A stretch of 45,606 nt of DNA from JBDTDV01 sp039922875 (GTDB lineage: Bacteria > Actinomycetota > Actinomycetes > Actinomycetales > Microbacteriaceae): positions 1-45,606 of the forward strand of contig JBDTDV010000068.1 of assembly GCA_039922875.1 (NCBI GenBank), given 5' to 3'. How positions within the stretch are numbered: position 1 is the first letter of the stretch; each line of letters starts with the position of its first letter. This document shows positions 23,871 through 32,666 of the stretch, piece by piece. Both the position numbers and the translations under genes were made by a program. The notes beneath the pieces were generated by a model. The model saw only the letters and a program-made list of their open reading frames with translations. It was not told the origin of the DNA and made no database searches.

Positions 23871-25381
23871 GCAGCAACCTCCTTCGGTGCCTCGCCGGCC
23901 ATCATCAGGCCCAGGACATCCCGTGGCGTGTCGCCCGCAACGATGCCGACGATTCCGCCGCGGTACATCACCAGAATGCGATCCGCCAGGGCGGCGACTT
24001 CATCAAGTTCGGTCGAGACCACGACGACGGGAATGCCGCTGTCCCTGGTGGCGACGATCCGCTTGTGCACGAATTCAATCGATCCGACATCCAGCCCGCG
24101 AGTGGGCTGTGCCGCGACGAACAGCCTCAGCTCCCGGCTGAGTTCTCTGGCCAGCACGACCTTCTGCTGGTTGCCGCCGGAGAGTCTGCCCACAGGAGTC
24201 GAGATGCCCTGGGCGCGCACGTCGAACTCGCGAACCGCGGACTCGGCGAACTCTTCGAGGTAACCGCGTTGAACCGTCGCTGCTCGGACGAAGGGCGCCC
24301 CGTTTGAACGATCGAGCATCAGGTTCTCCGCAATGGTGAACTCCCCGATCAGGCCGTCTTCGTTTCGATCCTCCGGGATGAACCCGATACCGGCGTCCAG
24401 CACTTTCCGCACGCTGAGGCCGCGCAAGGACTTCCCATCCAGGCTGATCTGGCCGGTCACCCGTTCCTGCAGGCCGAGGATCGCCTCGGTCAGTTCGGTC
24501 TGACCGTTGCCCTGTACCCCGGCGATGGCGAGGATCTCCCCTGCCCTGACGTCGAAGCTCACGTTGTCCACGACCGCCTGGCCGGTCGCGTCGGTGACCG
24601 ACAGATTCGTCACGACCAGCGCCGGCTCCCCTGGCCTTGCCGGTTCCTTGTGCACGGTCAGTTCAACGGCTCGACCGACCATCAGCGAGGCGAGTTCGGT
24701 GTTCGTCGCGGTCGGGGAGGCCTCACCAACCACTTTGCCCAGCCGGATCACGGTGATCTTGTCCGCCGCCTCGCGGACTTCGCGCAGCTTGTGGGTGATG
24801 AACACGATTGCGGTGCCGGCATCTCGCAGCTGCTTCATGATGACCATCAGCTCGTCGGTCTCCCGCGGAGTGAGCACCGCTGTCGGCTCGTCGAAGACCA
24901 GGATTTTTGCGTCCTGGGACAGCGCCTTGATGATTTCCACGCGTTGCTGCACGCCGACCGGGAGGTCCTCGATGGCGGCATCCGGATTCACGTCGAAGCC
25001 GAACTGGGCCGAGATCTCCCGAACCTGCCTGCGCGCGGCCTCGATATCCAGACGCCCACCGAAGGTGGTCTTCTCGTGACCGAGCATCACGTTCTCGGCA
25101 ACGGTGAATACCGGGATCAGCATGAAGTGCTGGTGCACCATCCCGATGCCGGCCGCCATCGCGTCGCCGGGCCCGGAGAAGTGCTGGACGACACCATCCA
25201 GCAGGATCTCGCCCTCGTCGGCCTGGTAAAGCCCGTACAACACGTTCATCAGGGTCGATTTCCCGGCCCCGTTCTCACCGAGCAGGCAGTGGATCTCGCC
25301 AGGCTCGATGATCAAATCGATGTGATCATTGGCGACCAGGGCACCGAATCGCTTGGTGATCCCGCGAAGTTCGAGCTTCAT
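23867..25381 (-). CDS. Nucleoside ABC transporter ATPase (two nucleotide-binding domains)
   Basis: A 504-aa protein with two tandem ATPase domains, as in YufO/NupA and RbsA. The N domain has Walker A GENGAGKST (about residues 36-44), Q-loop region GMVHQHFMLIPVFTVAENVMLG (partly quoted), signature LPVGVQQRVEI and Walker B ILVFDEPTAVLTP. The C domain has a degenerate Walker A (GVQGNGQTEL) and signature LSGGNQQKVVLARELS. GMVHQHFML is characteristic of BMP-type nucleoside importers. ATG at 25381 has TTGAGGCA just upstream. It is separated from the lipoprotein gene by a hairpin. Confidence 0.93.
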   Translation of the reverse strand: MKLELRGITKRFGALVANDHIDLIIEPGEIHCLLGENGAGKSTLMNVLYGLYQADEGEILLDGVVQHFSGPGDAMAAGIGMVHQHFMLIPVFTVAENVMLGHEKTTFGGRLDIEAARRQVREISAQFGFDVNPDAAIEDLPVGVQQRVEIIKALSQDAKILVFDEPTAVLTPRETDELMVIMKQLRDAGTAIVFITHKLREVREAADKITVIRLGKVVGEASPTATNTELASLMVGRAVELTVHKEPARPGEPALVVTNLSVTDATGQAVVDNVSFDVRAGEILAIAGVQGNGQTELTEAILGLQERVTGQISLDGKSLRGLSVRKVLDAGIGFIPEDRNEDGLIGEFTIAENLMLDRSNGAPFVRAATVQRGYLEEFAESAVREFDVRAQGISTPVGRLSGGNQQKVVLARELSRELRLFVAAQPTRGLDVGSIEFVHKRIVATRDSGIPVVVVSTELDEVAALADRILVMYRGGIVGIVAGDTPRDVLGLMMAGEAPKEVAA

Positions 25382-25461
25382 TGCCTCAATCCCCGTCCAA
25401 CACTCTCCGTCAACACAATCCCGTCAGTACTTTCAGCGAATCATCGCGCCGCAGAAAGCAC

Positions 25462-25498
25462 CGGTTGAGCAACTGCGGGCGGCAGCTGCTCAACCGGC
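25462..25498. terminator. Hairpin between lipoprotein and ATPase genes (partial terminator)
   Basis: CCGGTTGAGCA (25462-25472) pairs exactly with TGCTCAACCGG (25488-25498). After one mismatch the stem continues with CTGC/GCAG around a GGGCG loop. It starts 8 bp after the lipoprotein stop on the minus strand and is followed by a short T-rich run. Such a stem would lower read-through so that more binding protein than transporter is made. Confidence 0.6.
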
Positions 25499-25506
25499 GA
25501 TGTTCC

Positions 25507-26592
25507 CTACGCTGACTTCGGCGAAGCCGGTGACTCCACCGTGATCGAACCGTCGATGATCCCGGCCTTGATCTTGTCGAGCTCACCCTGCAAACCGGAG
25601 TCCACCTTCGACTCGAAGTCGTGGAACGGAGCGATTCCGACGCCATCGTTCTTCAGCGTGCCAATGTACGGGGTGCTGTCGAACTTTCCGTCAGCCGCAG
25701 CCTTGACCACTGCCTCGGTACTGGGCTTGATGCCCTTCATGACGCTGGTCAGTAGCAGATCCTTGACCGTCGGGTCGGAGACATACACATCGGCGTCAAC
25801 ACCGAGCATCACGATCGGCTTCTTCGAGTCCCGGATCGCCTGAGCCGCACTCTGGTAAATCGGACCACCGACCGGCATAATCACGTCGGCGTTCTGGTCG
25901 ATGAGCCCCTGCGCGGTGTTCTTCGCGGTGTTGTTAGCCTCGAAACCACCGGTGAATGAGCCGTTTTGCGCCGCGACATCCCAACCGACGACCTTGACGT
26001 CCTTGCTCTTCTCCTTGTTGAAGTAGTTGACACCGTCGACGAAGCCATCCATGAAGATGGTCACGGTCGGGATCTGCATGCCGCCGAAGGTGCCGACGAT
26101 CCCGGTCTTGCTGTAGCTGGCGGCCGCGTACCCGCCGAGGAATGCAGCCTGAGCGGTGTCGAAGATGATCGGCTTGACATTCTTCGCTTCGATCGAGTTG
26201 TCGTCGATGATGGCGAAGTCGGTGTCCGGGTTCGCGGCGGCCGCCTTCTTGGTGGCATCCGCCAGCAGGAAGCCGACGGTCACGATCAGGTTGCAGTTCT
26301 GACCGACCAGACTCTGAATGTTCGGGTCGAAGTCATTGGCATCCTTGGACTGGATGGCGTTCGCCTTGACGCCGATCGACTTGGCCGCGGCGTCAAGCCC
26401 CTCTTTGCCGAGTTGGTTGAACGAATGGTCGTTGAACCCACCGGAGTCGGAGACCATGCATGGCAAGAAGTCACTTTTGGCGCTGGTGTCGGTGTTGCCG
26501 GATTTTGGGGCCTGGCCACAGGCGGCAAGCATCGCGATGACGCTGGCCGCAGCAAGGCTCGCGATGGCCGCCTTACGGGTTGAGATTTTCAC
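25507..26592 (-). CDS. BMP-family nucleoside-binding lipoprotein
   Basis: A 361-aa lipoprotein of the Bmp/Med/PnrA family, the ligand-binding part of the nucleoside importer. It starts with a signal peptide (KISTRKAAIASLAAASV) and a lipobox MLAAC whose cysteine would be lipidated. The mature domain has SDSGGFNDHSFNQLGKEGL near residue 55, the hallmark of the family, and later VGGPIYQSAAQAIRD and VMLGVDADVY. The start is GTG at 26592 with a strong AGGAGG six bases upstream; an in-frame ATG at 26631 would place 13 charged residues before the signal peptide. It is the first gene of the transporter operon. Confidence 0.93.
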   Translation of the reverse strand: MKISTRKAAIASLAAASVIAMLAACGQAPKSGNTDTSAKSDFLPCMVSDSGGFNDHSFNQLGKEGLDAAAKSIGVKANAIQSKDANDFDPNIQSLVGQNCNLIVTVGFLLADATKKAAAANPDTDFAIIDDNSIEAKNVKPIIFDTAQAAFLGGYAAASYSKTGIVGTFGGMQIPTVTIFMDGFVDGVNYFNKEKSKDVKVVGWDVAAQNGSFTGGFEANNTAKNTAQGLIDQNADVIMPVGGPIYQSAAQAIRDSKKPIVMLGVDADVYVSDPTVKDLLLTSVMKGIKPSTEAVVKAAADGKFDSTPYIGTLKNDGVGIAPFHDFESKVDSGLQGELDKIKAGIIDGSITVESPASPKSA

Positions 26593-26734
26593 TGATGTCC
26601 TCCTGTGCTGTCGCGCGGTGCTGTGATTCATACACGTTACCCACTGTTACGGATGCGCATGTGAGCATTCTTTTGTTGCTGACCAAAGCGTTATACTCTC
26701 GCGACAAAGCGCACCTCATCAGGGATCATCCCGA

Positions 26735-27859
26735 CTATAGGACGTCGCTGCCGCCGGAGAGTTTGAGTGCGTCGACGACAGCCTTGACGCGTTGCGCGTT
26801 CTCGCTCGTCGTGACCAACAGCGCATCCGGCGTGTCGACCACGATGATGTCCTTCACCCCGATCAGGCTGATCACCCGGTGAGTCTGGCTGACCACTATG
26901 CCGCTGGAGGCATCTGACAATACCCTGGCTCCGTCGCCCAGGATGGCCAGGTTCGACTTTCGACCGCCGGAGTGCAGCTTGGCGACGGAGGCAAAATCGC
27001 CGATATCGTCCCAATCGAACTGTCCGGGAATGACAACGAGCCGGCCTGCTTCGGCGGCCGGTTCTGCAACGGCGTAGTCGATCGCGATTTTCTCCAGCCC
27101 TGGCCAGACCCGGTCCACGACGGGACCGCGGGCATCCCGGTCATCCCAGACGGCGGCAAGTTCCTGCAGTCCGGCCAGCAGCCCTGGCCGGGACCGGCCG
27201 ATCTCCTCCAGTATCCGATCGGCGCGAGCGATGAACATCCCGGCGTTCCAGAAGTATTCGCCACAGGCCAGATACTGCTCGGCTGTAGCCAAGTTCGGCT
27301 TCTCCACGAAGTGGTCCACCGCCAGGGCGCCGGGCGCCCCGGGAATCTCGATGGCGTGCGGACTGTGAATGTAGCCGAAACCGATGGCCGGCTCGGTGGG
27401 GCGGATGCCGATGGTGGCGATATATCCGGCGTCGGCAGCGGCAATCGCCTCGATCACAGCGTGCCGGAACATCCCCTGCCCGCGGATCACATGGTCGGCC
27501 GCGAACGAGCCGATGATGACGTCCGGTTCCCGGCGCTGCAGGATGGCGGCGGCCAGGCCGATCGCCGCGGTGGACTCGCGCGGCTCGCTCTCCAGCACCA
27601 CGTTGTGGTCGGCAAGGGTAGGCAACTGCGCCTCGACGGCCGCCCGGTGTGCCCGCCCGGTGACCACCATGATCCGCTCGGCGCCGGACAACGGCACCAG
27701 CCGATCCCAGGTATCGCGCAGCAGGGTGTGCCCTGACCCGGTCAGATCGTGCAGAAACTTCGGTGCGTCGGCCCTGGACAGCGGCCAAAGCCGGGATCCG
27801 ACCCCTCCGGCCGGGATGACGCTGTAGAAGCGATCGAGTTGTGTGTTACGGGTGGCCAT
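26735..27859 (-). CDS. manC: Mannose-1-phosphate guanylyltransferase
   Basis: A 374-aa enzyme making GDP-mannose from GTP and mannose-1-phosphate, for cell-envelope glycans. Motifs are the nucleotide-binding PAGGVGSRLWPLSRADAPKF (residues about 17-36), FAADHVI, FVEKPN, and WNAGMFIARAD, plus GQFDWDDIGDF. There is no C-terminal isomerase domain. ATG at 27859 is chosen over an in-frame ATG at 27964 because the extra 35 residues are not family-like and TATCCT sits 6 nt before 27859. It is divergent from sdhC and is the last gene before the nucleoside operon on the same strand. Confidence 0.93.
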   Translation of the reverse strand: MATRNTQLDRFYSVIPAGGVGSRLWPLSRADAPKFLHDLTGSGHTLLRDTWDRLVPLSGAERIMVVTGRAHRAAVEAQLPTLADHNVVLESEPRESTAAIGLAAAILQRREPDVIIGSFAADHVIRGQGMFRHAVIEAIAAADAGYIATIGIRPTEPAIGFGYIHSPHAIEIPGAPGALAVDHFVEKPNLATAEQYLACGEYFWNAGMFIARADRILEEIGRSRPGLLAGLQELAAVWDDRDARGPVVDRVWPGLEKIAIDYAVAEPAAEAGRLVVIPGQFDWDDIGDFASVAKLHSGGRKSNLAILGDGARVLSDASSGIVVSQTHRVISLIGVKDIIVVDTPDALLVTTSENAQRVKAVVDALKLSGGSDVL

Positions 27860-27865
27860 TCCCAC

Positions 27866-27871
27866 AGGATA
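27866..27871 (-). promoter_or_regulatory. -10-like TATCCT for leaderless manC mRNA
   Basis: On the minus strand TATCCT is followed by GTGGGA and then the ATG at 27859, again with 6-nt spacing. Confidence 0.45.
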
Positions 27872-27963
27872 TCGACCATGCAGCATCTGGCCGGGAACCA
27901 ACCGGCGGGGGCGCGGATGACGCCCGGAGCACACCTGTGGCGCCGAAGACGGGGCGCTAGCCA

Positions 27964-27969
27964 TAGACT
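27964..27969 (+). promoter_or_regulatory. Possible -10 (TAGACT) of the sdhCDAB operon
   Basis: TAGACT lies about 70 bp before the sdhC start and would give a leader of about 63 nt. It is the best TANNNT hexamer in the manC-sdhC gap. No clear -35 element is seen, so support is weak. Confidence 0.3.
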
Positions 27970-28039
27970 AGGAGGGCGCAGCACGCGCGTCGTCCCGGCA
28001 TTCTTGAGGCTTGCCGATCACTTTCAGGGAGGGTTGTTC

Positions 28040-28459
28040 GTGCCAAGATTAGCGGCAGGAACACTTGCGCCGAACACTCGGCCAGGAGGCACACTGTACC
28101 GGGCACGTTCCAAGGTTGGAATGTGGTCGTGGGTTTTTCACCGGATCACCGGGGTAGCCATTTTCTTCTTTCTCCTGGTGCACATTCTGGACACCTCGTT
28201 GATCCGGGTGAGCCCAGAGGCCTATAACGCGGTGATCGGCACGTACAAGAATCCGATCATGGGCCTGGGCGAAACCATCCTGGTTGCCGCCGTGGTATTC
28301 CACGCCTTCAATGGCCTGCGGATCATCCTGATCGACTTCTGGAGCAAGGGCGCCAAGTATCAGCGGCTGATGTTCTGGACCGTCGTCGGGCTGTGGGTCG
28401 TGCTGATGCTCGGGTTCGTACCAATCCATTTGGCTAACGTGTTCAGCGAGGTGGGCTGA
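28040..28459 (+). CDS. sdhC: Succinate dehydrogenase cytochrome b556 subunit
   Basis: A 139-aa membrane anchor of complex II, with three helices. RARSKVGMWSWVFHRITGVA (His of the SdhC family pattern) precedes helix one; FFLLVHILDTSL and VVFHAFNGLRIILID carry further histidines, a likely haem ligand among them. GTG at 28040 is chosen because GGGAGGG lies about 8 nt upstream and the reading matches the usual length; longer readings are unsupported. It heads sdhCDAB; sdhD starts 2 bp after its stop. Confidence 0.92.
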   Translation: MPRLAAGTLAPNTRPGGTLYRARSKVGMWSWVFHRITGVAIFFFLLVHILDTSLIRVSPEAYNAVIGTYKNPIMGLGETILVAAVVFHAFNGLRIILIDFWSKGAKYQRLMFWTVVGLWVVLMLGFVPIHLANVFSEVG

Positions 28460-28461
28460 CC

Positions 28462-28908
28462 ATGACGACCATTCAGGCTCCTCGCACCCCAAGCCGGTCG
28501 ACCCGCAAGCGCGGCATCAATTGGGACAAATACGGCTGGATCTACATGCGCGCATCCGGCGTACTGCTGATCGTGCTGATCTTGGGGCATCTCTTCGTGA
28601 ACCTCATCCTCGGAGAGGGCATCAAGCAAATCGACTTCGCCTTCGTCGGCGGTAAGTACTCGGCTCCGTTCTGGCAGATCTGGGATCTGCTGATGCTGTG
28701 GCTCGCTCTGATCCACGGCACCAACGGCATGCGCACGATCATCAATGACTACATCCACAACCGCATGACGGGTCGGGTGCTCAAGGGCGCCATGTTCATC
28801 GCTGCGGCGATCCTGATCGTGCTCGGCACCCTCGTGATCTTCACCTTCGACCCCTGCCCCGCAGGAGCCCCAGCAAACCTTGTCGCAGACTTCTGCTCGG
28901 CTAAATGA
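28462..28908 (+). CDS. sdhD: Succinate dehydrogenase hydrophobic anchor subunit
   Basis: A 148-aa protein with three membrane helices (about residues 30-50, 70-95, 110-130). The basic N-terminal tail ends in KYGWIYMRASG, followed by LILGHLFVNL with a conserved histidine, and ALIHGTNGMRTIINDYI. With SdhC it anchors the catalytic SdhAB and forms the quinone and haem site. It starts just after sdhC, and sdhA begins 27 bp downstream. Confidence 0.9.
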   Translation: MTTIQAPRTPSRSTRKRGINWDKYGWIYMRASGVLLIVLILGHLFVNLILGEGIKQIDFAFVGGKYSAPFWQIWDLLMLWLALIHGTNGMRTIINDYIHNRMTGRVLKGAMFIAAAILIVLGTLVIFTFDPCPAGAPANLVADFCSAK

Positions 28909-28935
28909 CGCCGCGCAGCTAGCCGACCCTGACGC

Positions 28936-30765
28936 ATGGAAGACGAATTGACATCAGCTAACCCGACCGAGACCATCATCGACGGCGTCCACTATCACAA
29001 ACACGACCTCGTAATTGTCGGCGCCGGTGGCGCGGGGATGCGAGCGGCCATCGAGGCCGGACCTCAGGTCGATGTTGCGGTGATCTCGAAGCTGTATCCC
29101 ACCCGATCGCACACCGGGGCCGCACAGGGCGGTATGGCCGCGGCACTGGCCAACGTCGAGGAAGACAACTGGGAGTGGCACACTTACGACACGGTCAAGG
29201 GCGGTGACTACCTGGTCGACCAAGATGCGGCGGAGATCCTCGCCAAGGAGGCGATCGAGGCGGTCATCGACCTGGAGAACATGGGCCTGCCGTTCAACCG
29301 CACACCCGAGGGCAAGATCGACCAGCGCCGCTTCGGCGGCCACACCAGGGACCACGGCAAGAGCGCCGTCCGGCGCTCCTGCTACGCAGCCGACCGCACC
29401 GGGCACATGATCCTGCAGACGCTGTTCCAGAACTGCGTCAAGATGGGGATCAACTTCTTCAACGAGTTCTACGTGCTCGACCTGATCATGGTGGATGTCG
29501 TCGGCGATGACGGCGAGCCGACCCGCCGCCCGTCCGCGGTGGTCGCCTATGAACTCGCCACCGGCGAGCTGCACGTCTTCCAGGGCAAGGGATTCATCTT
29601 CGCCACCGGGGGGTTCGGCAAGATCTACAAGACCACCTCCAACGCACACACGCTCACCGGCGACGGAGTCGGCATTCTGTGGCGCAAGGGCCTCCCCTTG
29701 GAGGACATGGAGTTCTTCCAATTCCACCCGACCGGCCTCTATGGGCTGGGCATTCTGCTCTCCGAGGCGGCCCGCGGCGAGGGTGCGATCCTGCGCAATG
29801 GCGACGGTGAGCGGTTCATGGAACGTTACGCGCCGACCATCAAAGACCTCGCCCCGCGCGATATCGTGGCCCGCTCGATGAACATCGAGGTGCGCGAAGG
29901 CCGCGGTGCCGGACCGCTGAAGGACTACATCTATCTTGACCTCACTCACCTCTCTCCGGCGGTGATCGACGCCAAGCTGCCTGACATCACCGAGTTCGCC
30001 CGCACCTATCTCGGCGTCGAGCCGTACACCGAACCGGTGCCGGTGATGCCGACCGCGCACTATGCGATGGGCGGCATCCCCACCACGGTTGGTGCCGAGG
30101 TCCTCTCCACCAACACCACTACGGTTCCCGGCCTCTACGCGGCCGGTGAGTGCGCCTGCGTCTCGGTGCACGGCTCGAACCGGCTGGGCACCAACTCGCT
30201 GCTGGACATCAACGTGTTCGGCAAGCGCGCCGGGAACAACGCGGCTGCCTATGTGAAGAACGTGGACTGGGTGCCGATGCCGGAGGATCCGGCCAAGCAC
30301 GTCCGTGAGATGATCGACGGGCTGCGCGCCAGCGACGGTCCGGAGCGGATCGGTGCGATTCGCAAGGAATTGCAGGAGCACATGGACCGGGACGCCCAGG
30401 TGTTCCGCACCGACGAGACGCTGGGTGATGTCACCCGCACGATTCAGACCCTGCGGCACCGGTACCGCAACATCACGGTGCAAGACAAGGGCTATCGATT
30501 CAACACCGATCTCCTCGAGGCGGTTGAGCTGGGCTTTCTGCTCGACCTGGCCGAGGTCGTGGTGTACTCGGCACGCAACCGTCACGAAAGCCGCGGTGGA
30601 CACTCCCGGGAAGACTACCCGGACCGGGACGACCAGAACTACCTCAAGCACACCATGGCCTACCTCGTCGGCGACCCGTTGTCTGACGACGCCCTCGACC
30701 ACATCAAACTCGACTGGAAGCCAGTCGTCATCACCAACTACACACCCATGGCTAGGAAGTACTGA
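28936..30765 (+). CDS. sdhA: Succinate dehydrogenase flavoprotein subunit
   Basis: A 609-aa subunit that oxidises succinate to fumarate. FAD binding is VIVGAGGAGMRAA (about residues 26-38). The covalent FAD histidine is His59 in TRSHTGAAQGGMAAAL. Substrate-site segments include FGGHTRDHGKSAVRR and MEFFQFHPTG, and the C-terminal part has the NRHESRGGHSREDYPDRD motif. ATG at 28936 is used, though a TTG at 28948 preceded by GGAAGACGAA is an alternative start. The sdhB start follows 5 bp after the stop. Confidence 0.96.
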   Translation: MEDELTSANPTETIIDGVHYHKHDLVIVGAGGAGMRAAIEAGPQVDVAVISKLYPTRSHTGAAQGGMAAALANVEEDNWEWHTYDTVKGGDYLVDQDAAEILAKEAIEAVIDLENMGLPFNRTPEGKIDQRRFGGHTRDHGKSAVRRSCYAADRTGHMILQTLFQNCVKMGINFFNEFYVLDLIMVDVVGDDGEPTRRPSAVVAYELATGELHVFQGKGFIFATGGFGKIYKTTSNAHTLTGDGVGILWRKGLPLEDMEFFQFHPTGLYGLGILLSEAARGEGAILRNGDGERFMERYAPTIKDLAPRDIVARSMNIEVREGRGAGPLKDYIYLDLTHLSPAVIDAKLPDITEFARTYLGVEPYTEPVPVMPTAHYAMGGIPTTVGAEVLSTNTTTVPGLYAAGECACVSVHGSNRLGTNSLLDINVFGKRAGNNAAAYVKNVDWVPMPEDPAKHVREMIDGLRASDGPERIGAIRKELQEHMDRDAQVFRTDETLGDVTRTIQTLRHRYRNITVQDKGYRFNTDLLEAVELGFLLDLAEVVVYSARNRHESRGGHSREDYPDRDDQNYLKHTMAYLVGDPLSDDALDHIKLDWKPVVITNYTPMARKY

Positions 30766-30770
30766 TAACA

Positions 30771-31529
30771 ATGAGTACAGCAACCGCGGAGGCACCCCAG
30801 GCTCCCGCTGCGCTTCCCACATTCACTATCACGATGATCATCCGTCGGTTCATCCCCGAAATCGACGATGAACCGCGTTGGCAGGACTTTGACGTGGAGG
30901 TGCTGCCGACCGAACGCGTGCTGGACGCACTGCACAAGATCAAATGGGAGCAGGACGGGTCGCTGACCTTCCGGCGATCTTGCGCACACGGTGTGTGCGG
31001 CTCGGACGCGATGCGGATCAATGGCCGCAATCGGCTGGCCTGCAAGACCCTGATCAAAGACCTCGACATCTCCAAGCCCATCTATATCGAAGCGATCAAG
31101 GGCCTGCCACTGGAGAAGGACCTCGTGGTCGACATGGAGCCTTTCTTCGAGTCATACCGGGCCGTTCAGCCGTTCCTACAGGCCAAGACCGCCCCACCGA
31201 AGGGTCGGGAACGGTTGCAGTCCGCCGAGGAGCGCGCGCGATTCGACGACACCACGAAATGTATCCTCTGCGCAGCATGTACCTCCGCGTGCCCGGTATT
31301 CTGGACCGACGGCCAATACTTCGGACCGGCCGCCATCGTGAACGCGCACCGCTTCATCTTCGACTCCAGGGACGAGGCTGGCGGCAGCCGGCTGGATATC
31401 CTCAATGACAAGGAGGGCGTCTGGCGCTGCCGGACCACCTTCAACTGCACCGACGCCTGCCCGCGCGGGATCAAGATCACCCAGGCGATCGCCGAGGTCA
31501 AGCAAGCCATAATGCGTGGCAAGCCGTAA
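30771..31529 (+). CDS. sdhB: Succinate dehydrogenase iron-sulfur subunit
   Basis: A 252-aa electron-transfer subunit. The N-terminal ferredoxin domain has the [2Fe-2S] motif RRSCAHGVCGSDAMRINGRN with the fourth cysteine in RLACKTL. The C-terminal domain has CILCAACTSACPVFW ([4Fe-4S]) and CRTTFNCTDACPRGI ([3Fe-4S]). It passes electrons from SdhA to the quinone site in SdhCD. Its TAA stop is part of the -10-like hexamer proposed for the next gene. Confidence 0.96.
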   Translation: MSTATAEAPQAPAALPTFTITMIIRRFIPEIDDEPRWQDFDVEVLPTERVLDALHKIKWEQDGSLTFRRSCAHGVCGSDAMRINGRNRLACKTLIKDLDISKPIYIEAIKGLPLEKDLVVDMEPFFESYRAVQPFLQAKTAPPKGRERLQSAEERARFDDTTKCILCAACTSACPVFWTDGQYFGPAAIVNAHRFIFDSRDEAGGSRLDILNDKEGVWRCRTTFNCTDACPRGIKITQAIAEVKQAIMRGKP

Positions 31530-31532
31530 CCT
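31527..31532 (+). promoter_or_regulatory. -10-like TAACCT overlapping the sdhB stop codon
   Basis: TAACCT begins with the sdhB TAA and ends 6 nt before the GTG of the YihY/BrkB gene. It would let that gene be transcribed on its own as a leaderless message from inside the sdh operon end. Confidence 0.4.
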
Positions 31533-31538
31533 GATGGC

Positions 31539-32666
31539 GTGAGCGGCAACGGAACCGGGCAGGCGCAGCAAAAGCCGGTCGCCGGAGTCCGCCGGCTGAT
31601 CGCGTGGATCCTTTCGCTGCGCCCGGTCCGGGTGTTCCAGCGATTCGGTGCGGCCGGCGGCGGTCTGCTGGCAGCTGGTATGTCGTACCAGGCGCTTTTC
31701 GCGATCTTTGCGGCGCTCTGGGTGGGATTCTCCGTCGCCGGATTCATCATCACGGCGGACCCGCAACTGCAGCAGTCGTTGTTCGATATGCTCAATACGT
31801 CGGCGCCCGGGTTGATCGGCGAAAACGGGGCGATCGACCCGGCACTGCTGTTGAATACGCCGATTCTCGGCTGGACCGGTGCCATCGCGCTGGTCGGCAT
31901 GATCGCCACCATGCTCGGCTGGTTCGCCTCGGCGCGCGATGCGATCCGGCGGATCTTCCATCTGCCCGGCGACGCGACGCCTTTCGTGCTGTTGAAGCTG
32001 CGAGACCTCGGCCTGGTCATCGCCTTCGGGGTCGCGCTGGTCCTCTCGACGGTGGTGTCGGTGGTCAGCACCAGCGCGCTCGGCCAGGCGCTGGAGTGGG
32101 TCGGCATCGACGATGACTCCCTGTTCACCACCTTCGTGGCCAGGGGGCTCGGCCTGATCGTGGTGTTCGCATTCGATACGGGCGTGCTGATGGCGTTCTA
32201 CCGGCTGCTTGCCGGGGTGCACATTCCGTTGCGACGCCTGGCTGCCGGGGCGGTCCTTGGCGCCGTTGGCCTGGGAATATTGAAAGCGCTGGGTAGCGCA
32301 CTGCTGGGAGGGGCGAGCAGGAACCCGCTGCTGGCATCGTTCGCCGTGATCATCGGCCTGCTGATCTGGTTCAATCTGGTCTGCCAGGTGATCCTGCTCG
32401 CGGCATCCTGGATCGCGGTGGGAATGGCCGATGTCGGTCTGGACCCGCGCCGGCTCAGCGCGGAGGAAGAGGCGGCGCGGGAGCGTGCTCGCCAAGCGGA
32501 GGCCCGGTTGGTGCTCGCTGTCGCCGAACGGGAGCGAGTGGAGAACGAGGTGCGCGAGGCCGGTGGGCTGCGCCGCGTGCTGCTGGTCAGGCAGCTCAAA
32601 CGCGTCGCTCTGGCCGAGTTGCGGGCCCGCCATGCGCGCGAGGAGAGTGTCGGAGGCGCTGGATAG
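31539..32666 (+). CDS. YihY/BrkB-family membrane protein
   Basis: A 375-aa inner-membrane protein of the YihY/virulence factor BrkB family (PF03631), whose function is not established. About six helices span residues 40-290, with AAGGGLLAAGMSYQALFAIFAALW (family start of the domain, partly quoted) and LLIWFNLVCQVILLAASWIAV as family-typical segments. A charged, probably coiled-coil cytoplasmic tail of about 75 residues (SAEEEAARERARQAEARL) follows. The start is GTG at 31539. It lies 9 bp after sdhB and 9 bp before xth. Confidence 0.88.
   Translation: MSGNGTGQAQQKPVAGVRRLIAWILSLRPVRVFQRFGAAGGGLLAAGMSYQALFAIFAALWVGFSVAGFIITADPQLQQSLFDMLNTSAPGLIGENGAIDPALLLNTPILGWTGAIALVGMIATMLGWFASARDAIRRIFHLPGDATPFVLLKLRDLGLVIAFGVALVLSTVVSVVSTSALGQALEWVGIDDDSLFTTFVARGLGLIVVFAFDTGVLMAFYRLLAGVHIPLRRLAAGAVLGAVGLGILKALGSALLGGASRNPLLASFAVIIGLLIWFNLVCQVILLAASWIAVGMADVGLDPRRLSAEEEAARERARQAEARLVLAVAERERVENEVREAGGLRRVLLVRQLKRVALAELRARHAREESVGGAG

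Noticed and set aside
28954..30822. 622-codon open frame antisense to sdhA
   Set aside because: It mirrors the strongly conserved sdhA reading frame. High GC makes long antisense frames common; it has no start signal or family-like motif.
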